64,000 bases of DNA, taken from Termitomyces sp. T153. Lineage: Eukaryota; Basidiomycota; Agaricomycetes; Agaricales; Lyophyllaceae. Where the stretch lies: contig JACKQL020000007.1 in assembly GCA_018296165.2 (NCBI GenBank), forward strand, positions 434,001 through 498,000. The letters are read 5' to 3'. Made by a program: the position numbers and the translations under genes. Below are positions 11,051 to 23,460 of the stretch, piece by piece. A model generated the notes under the pieces. It was not told the origin of the DNA, did not search any database, and saw only the letters and a program-made list of their open reading frames with translations. Position 1 is the stretch's first letter; the number at the start of each line of letters is the position of its first letter.

Positions 11051-11410
11051 GGATCTCTAGGTGGAGCAGGCAAGTCCAGGCTTTGTCCTACAGGGCTGGG
11101 GCCTCCAAGGGTGTGTCTGGGTTGGCAAGCTGAGACATAGAACTCCGTGGTGCTTAATCCTGGTGGAGAAGTGACAGATAGTGGCTTGGAGGTTTCTTGT
11201 GGTTATGTGGGGCTTCCAGGCCAGTTTTAGGAGACTTGTTCTGCTGTAAGGGTGACCTCCAGAGCAGCAGACTGGAGTCACACAGCTAGCAGAGAAGAAT
11301 CCAAAGTATATTAGCAGAGTAGGCAATGATACAAATCAGTAACTAATCACCTAGCAGAGGGGAATCTGAAGAGAACAAGTCTAAGGATCTCCACTGCTCA
11401 GCATGGCACA

Positions 11411-11870
11411 TCAGTGGGTGGCGGAGGCATGGGAACTACTGTACAGGTGACCAGAGTTACTCCTAACCCTAGGGCAATGGTTGCTGAGGTAATACAGAGA
11501 TCTCCAGGGCTCTTTCCAGAACCCCAGAGATGTTGAACAAGCTGCAGAGGTGCTGGAACTAGTCACAGAGGTTGGAAATGGAAGTCCCCTGACAAAATCC
11601 ACATTCTTGGCCATTTCCTGGTACTTGGCTTCTTGTACCAGGGCACTCCAGCCAGAATGTTTGAGATTTAGATAAGCACAAAGAAGGGCCTTCTGTATAG
11701 ATGGCTTAAAGCCATTGAAGAGCTTGATCACTCAAACCCAACAACTGTCCAACCCAACAATAGTGAACAATTCATCTAGGTCAGCTATGTAGTCCTTTAC
11801 AGACTTGCTCCCTTGCTCAAGCCTTTCCAAGCACACACATTGCTGATTTTGGTAGTTGATCAGGAAGCAA
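11411..11870 (-). pseudogene. second gag-like fragment
   Basis: The minus-strand translation gives CVCLERLEQGSKSVKDYIAD, then DELFTIVG, a stop, and VIKLFNGFKPSIQKALL, ending GWSALVQEAKYQEMA. This follows the helical core of the Retrotrans_gag/UBN2-type capsid domain, in which a [RK]L.QG..SV.DY..EL..L stretch precedes a K.F..GL...I... segment. The remainder, down to 11411, is out of frame with any known domain. Between this fragment and the gypsy gag (11051-11410) I see only short ORFs. The region is CpG-poor. Confidence 0.6.
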
Positions 11871-13540
11871 TAGTTGGATAATGAATTCCTTCAAGTTCCA
11901 CCTGTGTGGTGCTAATGACACACATCTTGTATAAAATGTATAGGCTTGCTCTGTGAGGAATTCTGACAGAACTATGACCTGTCATCACTTCTTGACATAA
12001 CCATACTTTACATATGCTGTTCCATGTATAAGAAACTTTTGAAAGCTCTATATTCAGCCTGACCACCATACTTTTTAGGTGGTGTGGGGTTTGATTGATG
12101 TCTGGCACTTCTCACTACAACAACAGAACTTAGATCTCTCAGACCTCTTGGCTTTCTTGCCTTTGCTGTGACCCCAGCTGCAATAGCAATGACAGCCCTG
12201 GGAGGATCCAGTCAAGTCCCTGCTGGAAGAACTGCAAGTGAATTCAGAGGTCTCACTGGCATTGTCTGAGTCACTGGCATCTGAGTCCTTGCTCATGGAG
12301 GTGGATTCTGACTCTGAGTCCAAGCTCAATGAAGACAACTCCAAGCTGTCCAAGAACCTGCCACCATCTGCATTTCTCAAGCACCAGAATGCCTTCCCCA
12401 ATGCACATTTATTAGTAACTTGTGCAAAAGGTTTCATGACATCCTTAGCTTGTAGTAAGCTGTGACTATCTCTTTTGGCAGACTGTATCTTTTCTTTGCT
12501 TTCAGTCACCTGGCCAATGAGTCTTGACAGCTTATCAGAGACAGGTACTAAACCAGTGCACTCTTTCTTATTGTGTGTGGTCTTTTGCTTCTGTCTAAAC
12601 CTTGCTAACTCCTTAGCCAATTTATGCTTATTTTGAATATACTGCTTGAGCTCCTCACATGATAGGAGTTCCTGCTTGATCTCAATATCACTGTCTGGCT
12701 CAGCATCCAATGTTGCCAGGCTGTCAACTGTCTCTCCTCCAATGCGGTCTTTCAGATGGCCCATTGGAGCATCTGCTACTTCAGCATTGGTCCCTTCCAG
12801 CAATTGTTGCTGAATTTCAGGGTTCAACTCTTCCTTCAGGACATCAAGCAATCCCCAGTTGCAGGGATCGATTGCTTTGCCCTTCCCAGGCAGCTCATCT
12901 TTAGAGCCCAAGTTTTCATTGTCCATAAAACAATTTTCATTGGTGTGATCCTGCCAGACCATCTTAGGCAATCAAGACAATCACTCTCTTTTTTGGGATC
13001 AGACTGGGGAGCTATGCTCATGGCTCTGCTCTTTCCAGGTGTAAGTGTCTCTATGCTCCCCTGGATTTCATTAGTAATGTTCTCAACAGAGGGAGTGGAC
13101 TTCTTCCAGGAGGACAGGGGTGTAGATTCTGCTGAAATAGATTTATTACTACCTAATACAGGATTGACATCTACTGTGGTAGGTATGATGAACTCCCGAT
13201 ACTCATCAGTACTGGGATCCTCATTGTGAGACTTTGCATCACTAGCAGCAGTGGTTTCAACGTGAGAATGTCCCAAGTCTCTGGCAATGGCACTTCCATT
13301 CCTTTTTGTGGAGTGGGCATCCCAGTTCTTCACAGAATCCGGGGCAACCGCTGATCTAGCAGGGAAGTCGCCAGCTTGAAAGCTCACGGCAGTGGGATAT
13401 GATAATCCCGTGGAACTGCTTATCTCAGTAATGTCTGAAGACACTTCCTGCAACAAACTAAGTTCCAGGTCTACCTTGGGAATAGGCTCAGCTGCAGCTT
13501 GAGCTGCCATTGCCGAGCGGAGACGGGTCCTATATGCCAT
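11871..13540 (-). pseudogene. gag-type N-terminal ORF of a retroelement, in two or three frames
   Basis: An ATG at 13540 opens a 234-codon frame beginning MAYRTRLRSAMAAQAAAEP with an S/T-rich, disordered body. It passes near 12970 to a second frame (12971-12075) that is charged and partly coiled-coil (for example ELKQYIQNKHKLAKELARF). That frame ends in a Cys/Lys-rich segment with CHCYCSW and FCCCSEKC. A third short frame (12108-11860) follows. A frame change, or a small intron, is needed near 12970. Short TGA stops there could derive from CGA by CpG loss. Agaricomycete transposons commonly encode such disordered ORF1 proteins upstream of gag-like capsid domains. The assignment is by resemblance and position. 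The first 350 bp retain CpG while the rest has lost it. Confidence 0.5.
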
Positions 13541-14186
13541 AGATGTTAGTTAAAGGAGTTTTGGGGGGATTACTCGCGTAAATGGTGGTGCCGGTTGATC
13601 AGGCCAGCAACGTCCAGTTGACGAGAGTAAGATAAGAAGGTTAGGAGATTTTTTCTGTTCAAATATGTGACGGTAGCGTGTGGTTGACAGTAACGTCGCA
13701 AGAGAAAACGATTTAGAGTCTTTTCCACGAGCGAATAGTTGTAAGTCCTGATATTGAAAGAACTAAAGGCCTACAATACAAGTAGAACGTCTTATAGATG
13801 GTAGGTGTACTGTACGTAAGGGACTAGTAGTAATACGAAGTTTTCTGAGCAAGCGGAAGGGAACAGGAATGACGCCTGGTTCGAGGCATAAGGATCATGC
13901 GCCGTTACAAGTTCGGCACATGAACGGCAACGTCAAAGTTTGGCAGGGTCACAGACCCGTCACGTTTCATTTCACGTTCAGACCCCTCCCATCGGGACGT
14001 CTGTGACATTCTTCCTCCAACGGGAAAAGATTCAAAACTTGACATCTTCATACTTTGTATACTAGAGATGTAAGACTTCAATTTTTCCAAGGGATCCGTA
14101 AAAAATAATGGTGAAAGCCGAAGTCATCCGAAATCACATACGGGTCACCGAAGTACCAACACTACAAAGTTCAGAACTGTACATAC
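13541..14186. other. intergenic region at the transposon/gene-island border
   Basis: CpG content is normal from about 13190 onward. I see no convincing gene. A minus-strand frame at 13905-14090 has no motif and is probably chance. The stretch just upstream of 14187 should hold the promoter of the WW/FF gene, but no TATA box stands out. Confidence 0.5.
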
Positions 14187-16765
14187 ATGTCCGCACCATC
14201 GTTTGTCTCACAAACTCCCCCCCTTCCGCCAGGGTGGACTGAACATCTTGGTACTCATCAATCTGGGCTTCCCATTCTTACTTCCTGACACCCTTCCAGC
14301 ACCAGGCGGTCAGCTCTATTTCTACAATTCACAAACACAAGAATCTACGTATGTTCGGCCGATACCCACCTTTCCAATCTTGCCCCCCATGCGGTCAGAA
14401 CTTTACAAACAGAAGGAGAAGCCTTTGGTTAAAATACCGATACCGGGTACTGAGTGGTTCCGTGTGCGAACAACCGAAGGGAACGTATTCTATGCCCACA
14501 AAGCGAGGAGGCAGAGTATGTGGTCAGTTCCGGAAGAGATCAAGGACGCTGTTGAGGCCCTACAAAAGAACGAACAATCTAAGCTTAACCTAGAGCAATC
14601 GTCGCAAGAAGAACGCGAACAAACGGTGGAGATTCAGAGAATCAAGGAGGAAGTACAAACCGCTGTTAAGAGGAAGGCCGAAGAAAGCATCTCACTTAAT
14701 GAAGCTGTCGTCACAAAAAAGGTCAAAGTAGGAGAGGCAGAAGAAGACGATAGGGACGAAAGCGATGAGAGCGAAGAGGAAGACTGGCAACGTGAAGCGG
14801 CAGCACAGCTTGCAGCAGAAGCTGAAGTTGAAGAGGAGAGGATAAGGCAAGAGCAGGAAAGAGAGCGACTGGAGAAAGAAGCAGAAACACAACGTCAAGT
14901 TCAACTGAACATACCTGATCGCGTGGACCTCTCCATCGAAGAAGCAAAGGCTCTGTTCAAGGTATGCGTGGGCAATGCGATTTTCCCTTCTCGAATAGGC
15001 TGATCTTCTGCTCTTAGACTCTCTTAAGAGAGAAAGACGTCAATCCACTTCACCCGTGGGATACTTCACTCCCGAAGTTTGTTTCCGATCCCAGATACGT
15101 TCTTTTACCATCGGTCTCGGCGCGTCGAGAAGCCTTCGATGAGTACTGCCGGGAACGCGCGCGCGAGCTGCGACAGTCTGCTGTAAAGAAAGAGAAAGAG
15201 ACGAATCCGAAGGAAGATTTCGAGCAACTACTTCTCAGGGAAGTCCAGAGTACCCGGGCAAGTTGGACTGACTTCCGTCGAACATGGAAAAAGGATAGAG
15301 CTTTTTACAATTGGGGAAGAGATGACAAGGAAAGAGAGAGGACATTTAGAGACTATCTCAAGGAGCTTGGCGAAAGTGGGTTTCTTTGTCAGCTTTCGTT
15401 TACAAGCCCTCTCATGTCGGATCGTGAGCAGAAAAGCGTTCGATGGCTCGAAAAGCTGAATTAGACTTCTTGTCTCTTTTGCGGGAAAAAGGCAACGTCA
15501 AAGAGGGTATACCTTGGAAGAATGTGAGATGAAAAATCTTCTCAGTATTCATTAATCTTTACGTCTTCAGGTCAAACGCAAACTATACGATGATCCTCGT
15601 TACGACGCTGTGGGCTCTTCTTCCGTTCGTGAAGAACTCTATAGTGCTTACATGAAAAGTCACCACGACAAAGAAGTTGAACAGAACGATTCAAGCTTCA
15701 TTTATTCGAATGCCGATGCTAAGCAGGAATCACCAGTAATAGATGAAGATGAAAGACAAAGGTTGCGCGAAGAGAAAAAAGAGCGAGCTGTGAAGGGAAG
15801 AGAGCAGAAAGTCAGGCTCGAACGAGAACGTCTCGAGGCTGATATCGTCAGATCAAGGAGCGACGTTCACAGAGAGGAAGGGGAACGAGATTTTAAGTGC
15901 GTCGATAATGTCCGCCTGAGGCCACATTCTACAGCACTGACGATTTCGAATGTTTTTCTAGGACAATGTTGGTAGATGCGATTAGAGATCCCCAGGCACG
16001 TTATCATACAGTCTTGGGATTGTTTCTAAAGATCTTGTTGCCCTGTAGATAAATTGGGAAGGAGCTTTGCCACAACTTAAGGCTGATCCTCGTTTCCGAA
16101 ATTCTCCACTTCCACCTAATCAACAACTGCATCTCTTCCATAACCATGTAGAACACCTTCGCTCGAAACATATCAAAAGTTTGCATGCTCTTTTCGAGGC
16201 GCATACACCCACTCTGGCTACGCTATTCAGTGAAATGCCGTTGTCATCGTTGCTGTCTGCCCCCCCTGTCGTTAAACTCGGATATGACACGCGTGCCATC
16301 CAACAAAACTTTGACAAGTGGCAACGAGAACGTTACTCGGAGTCAAAGAAGGCATTCGATGAAATGTTAGGTGAAAGCTCGTTTGTAGAGTTCTGGGGTC
16401 GGCTCGGGAAGATAGGTGGCGAAGGTGTCGATGGAGGTGTCAAAGCAGACGACGCTGATGGAGAGGATGGAGAAGGTGGTGGAGGCAAGGTTGATATGAA
16501 AGCTCTTGCAAAGAATATCGATGTTGAAGAAGTCGAAAATGTGTTGAAGGTGTGCTTTCAGTCAAGAATCACGCTGAACCGATCCTGACAATTAACAGAA
16601 TGACAAGCGATATACCATGTTTGATCATGTGCCAGGACAGAGAGAAAGTTGGATCAAAGTGAGTCAGTTTATATCTCTAAGTTCTCTTGGGTCTAGAATG
16701 ATAAACAGGATTACTTAACCCACCTGACCGCTCCCAAGCTCTCTGTACATCTGCCCCAAGCTTAG
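14187..16765 (+). CDS. WW and FF domain protein, TCERG1/URN1-like
   Basis: A nuclear adaptor linking transcription and pre-mRNA splicing; in this family WW domains bind proline-rich splicing factors and FF domains bind the phosphorylated RNA polymerase II tail. Nine exons by eye: 14187-14250, 14300-14961, 15018-15375, 15432-15523, 15571-15896, 15962-15995, 16049-16549, 16599-16658 and 16709-16765. WW1 starts at about residue 11 (LPPGWTEHLAPGGQLYFYNS). WW2 follows at about 80 (EWFRVRTTEGNVFYAHK). A K/E-rich coiled segment comes next, then FF domains (ALFKTLLREKDVNPLHPWD; EDFEQLLLREVQSTRASW; AELDFLSLLREKGNVKEG; INWEGALPQLKADPRF). The 16049 exon has an acidic/Gly linker. The sixth intron (15996-16048) uses a GC donor. 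The ATG at 14187 was chosen because it opens directly into WW1. Prp40 is an alternative relative, but FF spacing and sequence favour TCERG1/URN1. Confidence 0.82.
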
Positions 16766-16948
16766 AGCGGATGTATTTAATCTACATGTAATATCTCACC
16801 CATGTATATGCACATGATCGCGTCGTTCGATCACGGGATAGCAGTTTCTTTGTGAGAAATTGACACGAAATTGACACGTCAGTACTTTGGGATATAAGAA
16901 GCATAGCAAGTCAGGCCTGCACTTGGTTTGCGTTGCAATACCTCAGAG

Positions 16949-19900
16949 ATGCGGCTCCTTAACACACTCCTTTGTCTTTCGCTAACTGTGCTTACGTCTC
17001 GTGCTACCGATGATACAGAATTTGCTAACGTACCCAAAGTAAAGCATGACTATCAGGTCGGTGAATATTATGAACATCGAGTCATTCGATTGATTCATGA
17101 CCGCCGTCTTCCAGAGTGATGTTGCACGTCTCCGCAAGATTGTGATCGATAGGTGAGGTCAACTCCACGAATCATCTAAAGAATATGCTGTTTACCACCA
17201 GCCTAGTCTCTACTCGCACACGTAAGATGATTTTATCGTCACAAAAATCATTGTTTCCGATTCTGTTTCCAGGGATATATTTCTTCGAGAATTGGTCTCG
17301 AATGCCAATGATGCTGTGGAAAAGCTCCGACTAACTGCACTGACTGACGAGGACTTGTGGAATGGTGACCCTCTTAACATCACCATCAAAGCCGTGAAAA
17401 ACGAGGATGGAAAAGGAGGGCATATTATTATCAGCGGTAAGCTTCAGATTCTATGTCAATCACAGGTATTCACAGCTCCCATAGACACTGGTATTGGTAT
17501 GTCTCCAGAGGAATTGACAACCAACTTGGTAAAGCTTTTGACGTACTGCCTTCCAGATGTGTTTTTATTAAATTTCGCAGGGGACATTAGCGAAGTCGGG
17601 AACATCTGAATTCCTCGCGAAAGCCGAAGGTCAAACTTCAGACGGAACAAGCAGCGGCAATCTCATTGGCGCTTTCGGTCTAGGATTCTACAGCAGCTTC
17701 CTTGTTGCTGATCGTGTTACCGTTGCTTCCATCCCTCCCAAGTCTGCCAAAGTTCCTGAGCCTTCACAATATGTCTTTAGTTCTTCTGCAGATGATGCTT
17801 CTTTTGAAATATATCCTGATCCTCGTGGAAACACTCTCGGTCGTGGAACGGAAGTTACGCTCTTTTTGAAGCCCGAAGCCGTTGAATATCTCGAGGAAGA
17901 GAAGATCATAGAACTTGTGTAGGGTTATCGATCTGTATTCACAAAAATTTTCTGACCATTGCATAGAAACAAGCACTCGTCCTTCTCTTCTACCTTTCCC
18001 ATATACCTCTTCACGACGAGGACTGATGAGGTACCGGATGAGGATGCAGTTGAAGAGGAAGAATCTTCTCAGACAACTTCCGCAAGCGACGCGACGGAGA
18101 CTCCCGTCGATGAGGATGAAGCGATTATTGAAGAAGTCACTGAAACTGAAGAAAGTGAGACTAAGGAACCGAAACCTCCGAAGATGAAGTCGGTGGTCGT
18201 AGAAGAGTGGACTCAATTAAATGTCCAACCGCCTATTTGGGCTCGGTATGTTCTCATTGTTTCTGACTGATTCCGTGCTTAACCGGATCTCTAGCGACCC
18301 CAAGAATGTGTCTGATTGCAAGTTCAAGTGTTTGATGTACTATGTCATGACCATTGTCACTAATGTCGTGCACAACAGCGGAATACACATTGTTCTTCAC
18401 CACCTTCTTCAAAGATTTCACCAAGCCTTTAGCTTGGCAGCATTTCTCGGGCGATTCGGGCTCTGGCGTCTCTTTTAAAGCTATTGTCTACCTCCCAGGA
18501 AAGATGTGAGTTCTACTTTTTCTTCTGTTTGATTTGATTCCCATACTTTTTCTATAGCCCAGAAGAATATTGGCAACAACCATTGGCTTCCAAATCGAAG
18601 GACGTCAAATTGATGGTCAAACGCACCTTCATTACTTCCGACCTCGGTGATCATGGCCTGCCCAAATGGGCCAGTTGGGTGAAGGTAGTCATTGATGGTA
18701 CGTTTTGACCTCTCTCCACGAAAGCAATTTTAAAATTAGATCCAGCCGATGACCTTCCATTGAATGTTTCACGAGAAACACTTCAATCTAATCGTTTTCT
18801 CCAGCAACTGAAGGGAATTATTATCAAACGCTTGATCCAGCTTTTCACAAAGATTTTTGAAGAAGATCCAGAAAAGTTCAGGGAGATTGAAGGTGTCTAT
18901 GGTTCTATCTTCAAGCTCGGAGCAGTTGAAGACACGAAAAACCGCGATAAGTTGGCTGCCCTCACGCGCTTCACGACCACTCAAAGGAACGAGACGACCT
19001 TAGACCAGGTAGACATCTATGACAACACTTCCACAATTGTGATCCGTGATTAACCAAGAGTTTTGATATAGTATCTCGAGAACAAGAAGAAAGGGCAGAG
19101 ACAGGTGAAAATATCATTGCAATTTGTCGCTGTTCATGTCTGACATCTGATGCATTAGATTTTCTACCTTGCGGAGATGGGCAAAAAACCGGAGGATCTT
19201 GCCCAGAGTGTTTTCGTGGAGAAACTCCATGCTCGAGGATATGAAGTCCTGCTCCTCACCGAACCCCTTGACGAAATCCTATTTGGAAACCTTCGCCAGT
19301 GGAAGTAAGTTGTCGACTTCTCATAGATGAATCTTATAATTCATGATTGTTGAAAGAAATGTTCCATTCCAAGACGTTGCAAAGGCTGGCTTGAAGTTCG
19401 GAGATGAAAGTAAGCCACTTCAAAATTGTCTTGAGCCGGATTGATAGGAAATATCTAGGCGAGGACGCAAAAGACGAAAAAGAAGAACAAAAGCGTTTGG
19501 CGGAAAAATTCAAACCACTCTTAGAGTGGTTGAAGGATGAAGCGAAGGATATCGTTCGTGATGGTGCGTTCTTTTGTCCAGCTTGTGGGTAATCGACTTA
19601 ATTTTTCTCCTGTTTCCAGTTGTCATCTCGAATCGACTGGTAAAAAGTCCATGTGCAATTGTTGCGGAAACTGGCGGATATACTGCCAATGTCCAAAAAA
19701 TGATGGGTTAGTGCCATTGCTGTGAGAAAGGTCGACTTGATTTCAATGTCTATTTCAGCTGCATCAAACGCAAAAGGGAACAGAGGAGGCATCCTCCATG
19801 AATTTGCCATGAAAGCAAAAGTTTTGGAAATCAACCCTCGTTCACCCTTAATTGAGGGCCTACTCCGTCGTGTTAAAGAACTGCCCTCAGACGAGGATGA

Positions 19901-20376
19901 AAAGGACCAAGAGACTGAGGAGGAACTCCAGGAGGTCGCTTCTATCTTGATCGATGGTGCCCTTGTTCGATCTGGTTTCGAAGTGCCTGACAGTAACCGG
20001 TATGCTGCTTCGTTTTCTTGCCAGGTCTAAGACGGGCTCTCAATCATCTTGCAGCTTTTTCACTCGTGTTGATAGAGTTCTCAGGCGATCGCTTGGTGTA
20101 TCAGAAACCGCGCCGACTGATGAAACCGTCAAACCTGCTCCTCCCGTCGATCCTGAACTGCCCTTGGAAGAAGAACAGATACCTATCATGCCCCCACTTG
20201 ACGAGGAAGATGACGGGAAAGCGAAGGTCATATTATCTGAGGAGATGAAGAAGCATGTAAGTCAAGCGGTTTCGGGAAAAATAAGATGAGAGATTGACAC
20301 AACTTCACAGGTTTCTATTGAGATGGAGGAGATCGACGACGACGAGTACCCACCTGTGAAGCATGATGAGTTATGA
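16949..20376 (+). CDS. GRP94: endoplasmic-reticulum Hsp90 (endoplasmin/GRP94-type) with HDEL
   Basis: An ATP-dependent chaperone of the ER lumen. The start MRLLNTLLCLSLTVLTSRA is a classic signal peptide, and the protein ends PPVKHDEL, an ER-retrieval signal. Hsp90 signatures include DIFLRELVSNANDA, DTGIGM (ATP lid), GTLAKSGTSEF, GAFGLGFYSSFLVAD, DPRGNTLGRGTEV, NVSRETLQSNRFLQ and VVISNRLVKSPCAI. The DPRGNTLGRGT block and the FPIYLFTT region match GRP94 better than cytosolic Hsp90. An acidic linker (EDAVEEEESSQ) follows the N-domain. I count 19 exons from 16949-17056 to 20311-20376, including a 15-nt exon at 17207-17221 (flanking phases agree) and a GC-AG intron at 18318-18378. The gene lies head-to-tail 183 bp after the WW/FF gene. 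Confidence 0.93.
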
Positions 20377-20524
20377 AGCCTGTGAATGTAGTATTGTAGT
20401 AGTATACCAGCGCCATGAATTGAACATCATGCGTGTCACATCCACGTGCTCGATCGAATAACTATCGTATAAGTAATGTACATATTAGAAGTTACTTAGA
20501 ATCGAACAAGTGTTTTCTCTGACT

Positions 20525-23460
20525 ATGTCAGCTTTCTCTAGGCTGCAGCTAGCTGCTGCGCTGTTGGGTATGCTGTTTTGTGATTTTGGTCGACGTGAAA
20601 TTGAAGTAGTCTTGTAGAATATGACAACGACCTCGAAGATCCTAATGCACCAGATCGTTCTGCACACGAGAGTGCTATTTTTCTACCATTCCGTCATTAT
20701 ACTACAAATCGAGCCCGGAAGACTGATTACCTTGGAGTACCCCTTGCCAGCGACGGAGTCACCACTGCAAAATCCCCAAGGTCCAATTCCGCGCTAGGTC
20801 ATCAGTCAAGGGCCTCAATAAGTACGCTACACAATCCCTTTGGTCAGGACGATCATCTAGAGGAAGAGGACAATCAGGAAGGAGACCTCGAGGTAGACCT
20901 ATCGTCTTGGGGGCTCGACGCATTCATTCCGAAGGACAAGGCCTCCAAAGGCAAGGGTAAGGCAAAATCAACGGATCCTCCCCATGCTGTGTCGTCAGTC
21001 CCAACACATCATCCTTTCACTAACCATGATAGTACGGCAACAGGCCCTAGACGTGCGTTGGGAGCATCGAGGTCGATGAGTGTGGGTGGAAATCTGGAAT
21101 ATTTCTCGGCAGAAGGAGAGAAGTTATCATACAACAAAATGGATGACGGAAGACGTCGTTCATTTGCCTCCCCTTTGGATGTCGCTGGAATGGAACCACC
21201 GAATATAATGCAACGACGTCGCGCATCGTCTTATTCTCTGTTCGCAATCCCAGCAGCTGCATCGGCTTCCTCTCAGCCACAGGCTGTTCCTTTCCCGACG
21301 TTCGTTCGCTCTGGATCTCTGGACTTGAACGAGGAAGGCGGCTTTCGCCCATCCTCTTTGGGGTCCCGATTGGGACCTCACTCCTTTCACGAAAGAACAC
21401 GCTCTACGACCAGCGCGGATTCTCGACTCATTCTCAAAGACGCCACGGAAGATTCAGAAAGTAGGCAACGTACCATGTCAAATGGCACCATGGCTACCCC
21501 GCTACTTGCAGATGATAATCCCTTTGCTATACGTCCCCCGTCTCGAGCTTCTCGTTTCGATCCCAAGGCTGTAGCCCATGCACGAACAATGTCGAATGCG
21601 TCAATGGGATCCCGGATGATGCTGGATCAAGACGGAACATCCGTACATACAACTCAGGCTCTAGATGGCAGGGATCATCGATATTCAACAACATTAGATC
21701 TACTCCGACCTAAGGTCCTGGTAATGCCAAGTCCGTTGCAACCCACCACAGTCACTCCAGCCTTGCCCAATGATAAGGTTCGAGACGGCTTTGAGCTTTC
21801 CACTGACGGTCCTCCCTTGCCTCCCGGCGCTCGTTCATCTCGTAGAGCCTCTGCTGCTTTTTCGGTACTGGAAGCTCCCCATGTCGCATCAAATTCTTTC
21901 ACGCCAAACCCATTATCATCGTTGTCTTTATCCCAAATGACCTTCCGTAATACTCTGAAAATTGACGGCCAATTAGACTCCTACGTCGACAAGGACTTGC
22001 CGCGGGCGACTATGGATGGCGAGCAAGCTCAGTTCGAGACAGAGCTTGATGATGTGCCCATTGTTGCGGTTCCCGAAGCAGAGGAACCGTTTAAAACTAG
22101 CCGTCCTGCAGGCAAATTGTTTGGCAAGAGTTTGATAGATGACCTTGAAAATCGCAAGGCACAGATGCGAAACAAACAACGGTAAGTAGACTGATTGCTT
22201 TCAAGTGTTGATGGGGTACTAGGCCAATATTTCAGAGTCTTTACCGGTGACGAGAGACCTTCGATGATGGCAAGAGTATCTAATCAACGTAGCAGTACAT
22301 TGATCGATCCGGCTACCTTACAATCGCGGCCTGCCTCCCAGCGTCTGCACTCAGTTGGGCCCCCAGCCTTCCAAGAAAAAGGGCGCCGCAACTCCATCAA
22401 TATCAAGCCCTTACTCAACTTTGACGACGACAACAAGGGAGCAACCACCACGGCTTCTCGATTGCCACATGGGCGGTCGGTATTCGGCGTCGACACATTA
22501 TGGGAGAGAGAGATGGCAAAATTGAAAGAGATTGAAGCCCTGGAGCAACAAGAAGAAGAGCAGCGGAGACTTAGAGAATCTTTAGAAGGGGACACGAAAA
22601 GTAAAAAGAAATCCAAACGAAAAGATCGATCCAAACTGTCTCTCACGCCGGATCAGGAAAGCCTTCCGCCACATACCCCCGCCAAATCAAGAGTCTCCGT
22701 TGAACCTCCAGTCCTTCCAGATATCCCCAAAGCCCCCAGGAATCCTCCACCTCAAATACCTGACGATGTATCGGACAGCGACAATAGTGATATCGAAGTC
22801 AATGCTACTGAGAAAAACGAGGCCTCCAATCAAAAATGGCATGCAGCCTCTTCTGATGAAGAGGATGAAGGTCCTCGCCGCACAACAGGTACCGGACCTC
22901 GATTTCCCAACAAACATCGCCACCATGGAGGTGGCAACGATGATGATGACGACGTCCCCCTGTCGCATGTTCACCCGAAGCCGCATATCTTGTCTCCAGA
23001 TTCAGATGATGAACGCCCTCTTTCTAGCCTCCTTCGAAAGAAACAATCCAGCCTTCCCAGCGTCAATTTTGACAACCATGGCCGGAACAACGAGGACGAC
23101 GATAATCGACCGTTAGGCCTTCGTGTTTCCAGGCTTGCTCCATCTCTGCACCCCAACGTTCAGCAAGACGATGATGACAAACCTCTAGCATTTCATCCTG
23201 AGCAACAGCGACGATCACAGCTTCATATAATGGCTGCTCAGCAGCAGCAGCATTTCATGATGCAGGCTCAGATGCAGAATAGTATGTACTTTTCCCCGCC
23301 CGCCATGGTGGGTTCGCCGTTTTTTGGCCCCACGATGATGCCGATGATGATGCAAGCGCCTATGCCTATACCCTCGCCTCCGCCTATGCATGATCAGGCC
23401 AAATATAATCGGGTGGATAATTGGAGGCACGACGTTGCCGTGGAGGGTGATTCTAATTAA
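20525..23460 (+). CDS. conserved-looking fungal protein of unknown function, largely disordered
   Basis: I do not recognise the family. Three exons: 20525-20567, 20618-22181 and 22236-23460. The protein starts MSAFSRLQLAAALLEYDNDL and has about 940 residues. The first half is S/P/R-rich with many candidate phosphosites (RASRFDPK; RRASAAFSVLE) and a WGLDAFIPKDK motif. The second half has a helical, charged segment (VDTLWEREMAKLKEIEALEQ) of likely coiled coil, a K/R-rich nuclear-type patch (KSKKKSKRKDRSK), and several short D/E clusters followed by RPLSSL or KPLAF (DDERPLSS, DDNRPLGL, DDDKPLAF). A Q/M/P-rich tail ends it. The repeated DD..[RK]PL pattern looks like a docking motif series. A cytoskeletal or signalling scaffold is possible, but that is inference. 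Confidence 0.75.

Noticed and set aside
13905..14090. minus-strand frame at the border region
   Set aside because: Short, without motif, and in the likely promoter of the WW/FF gene.
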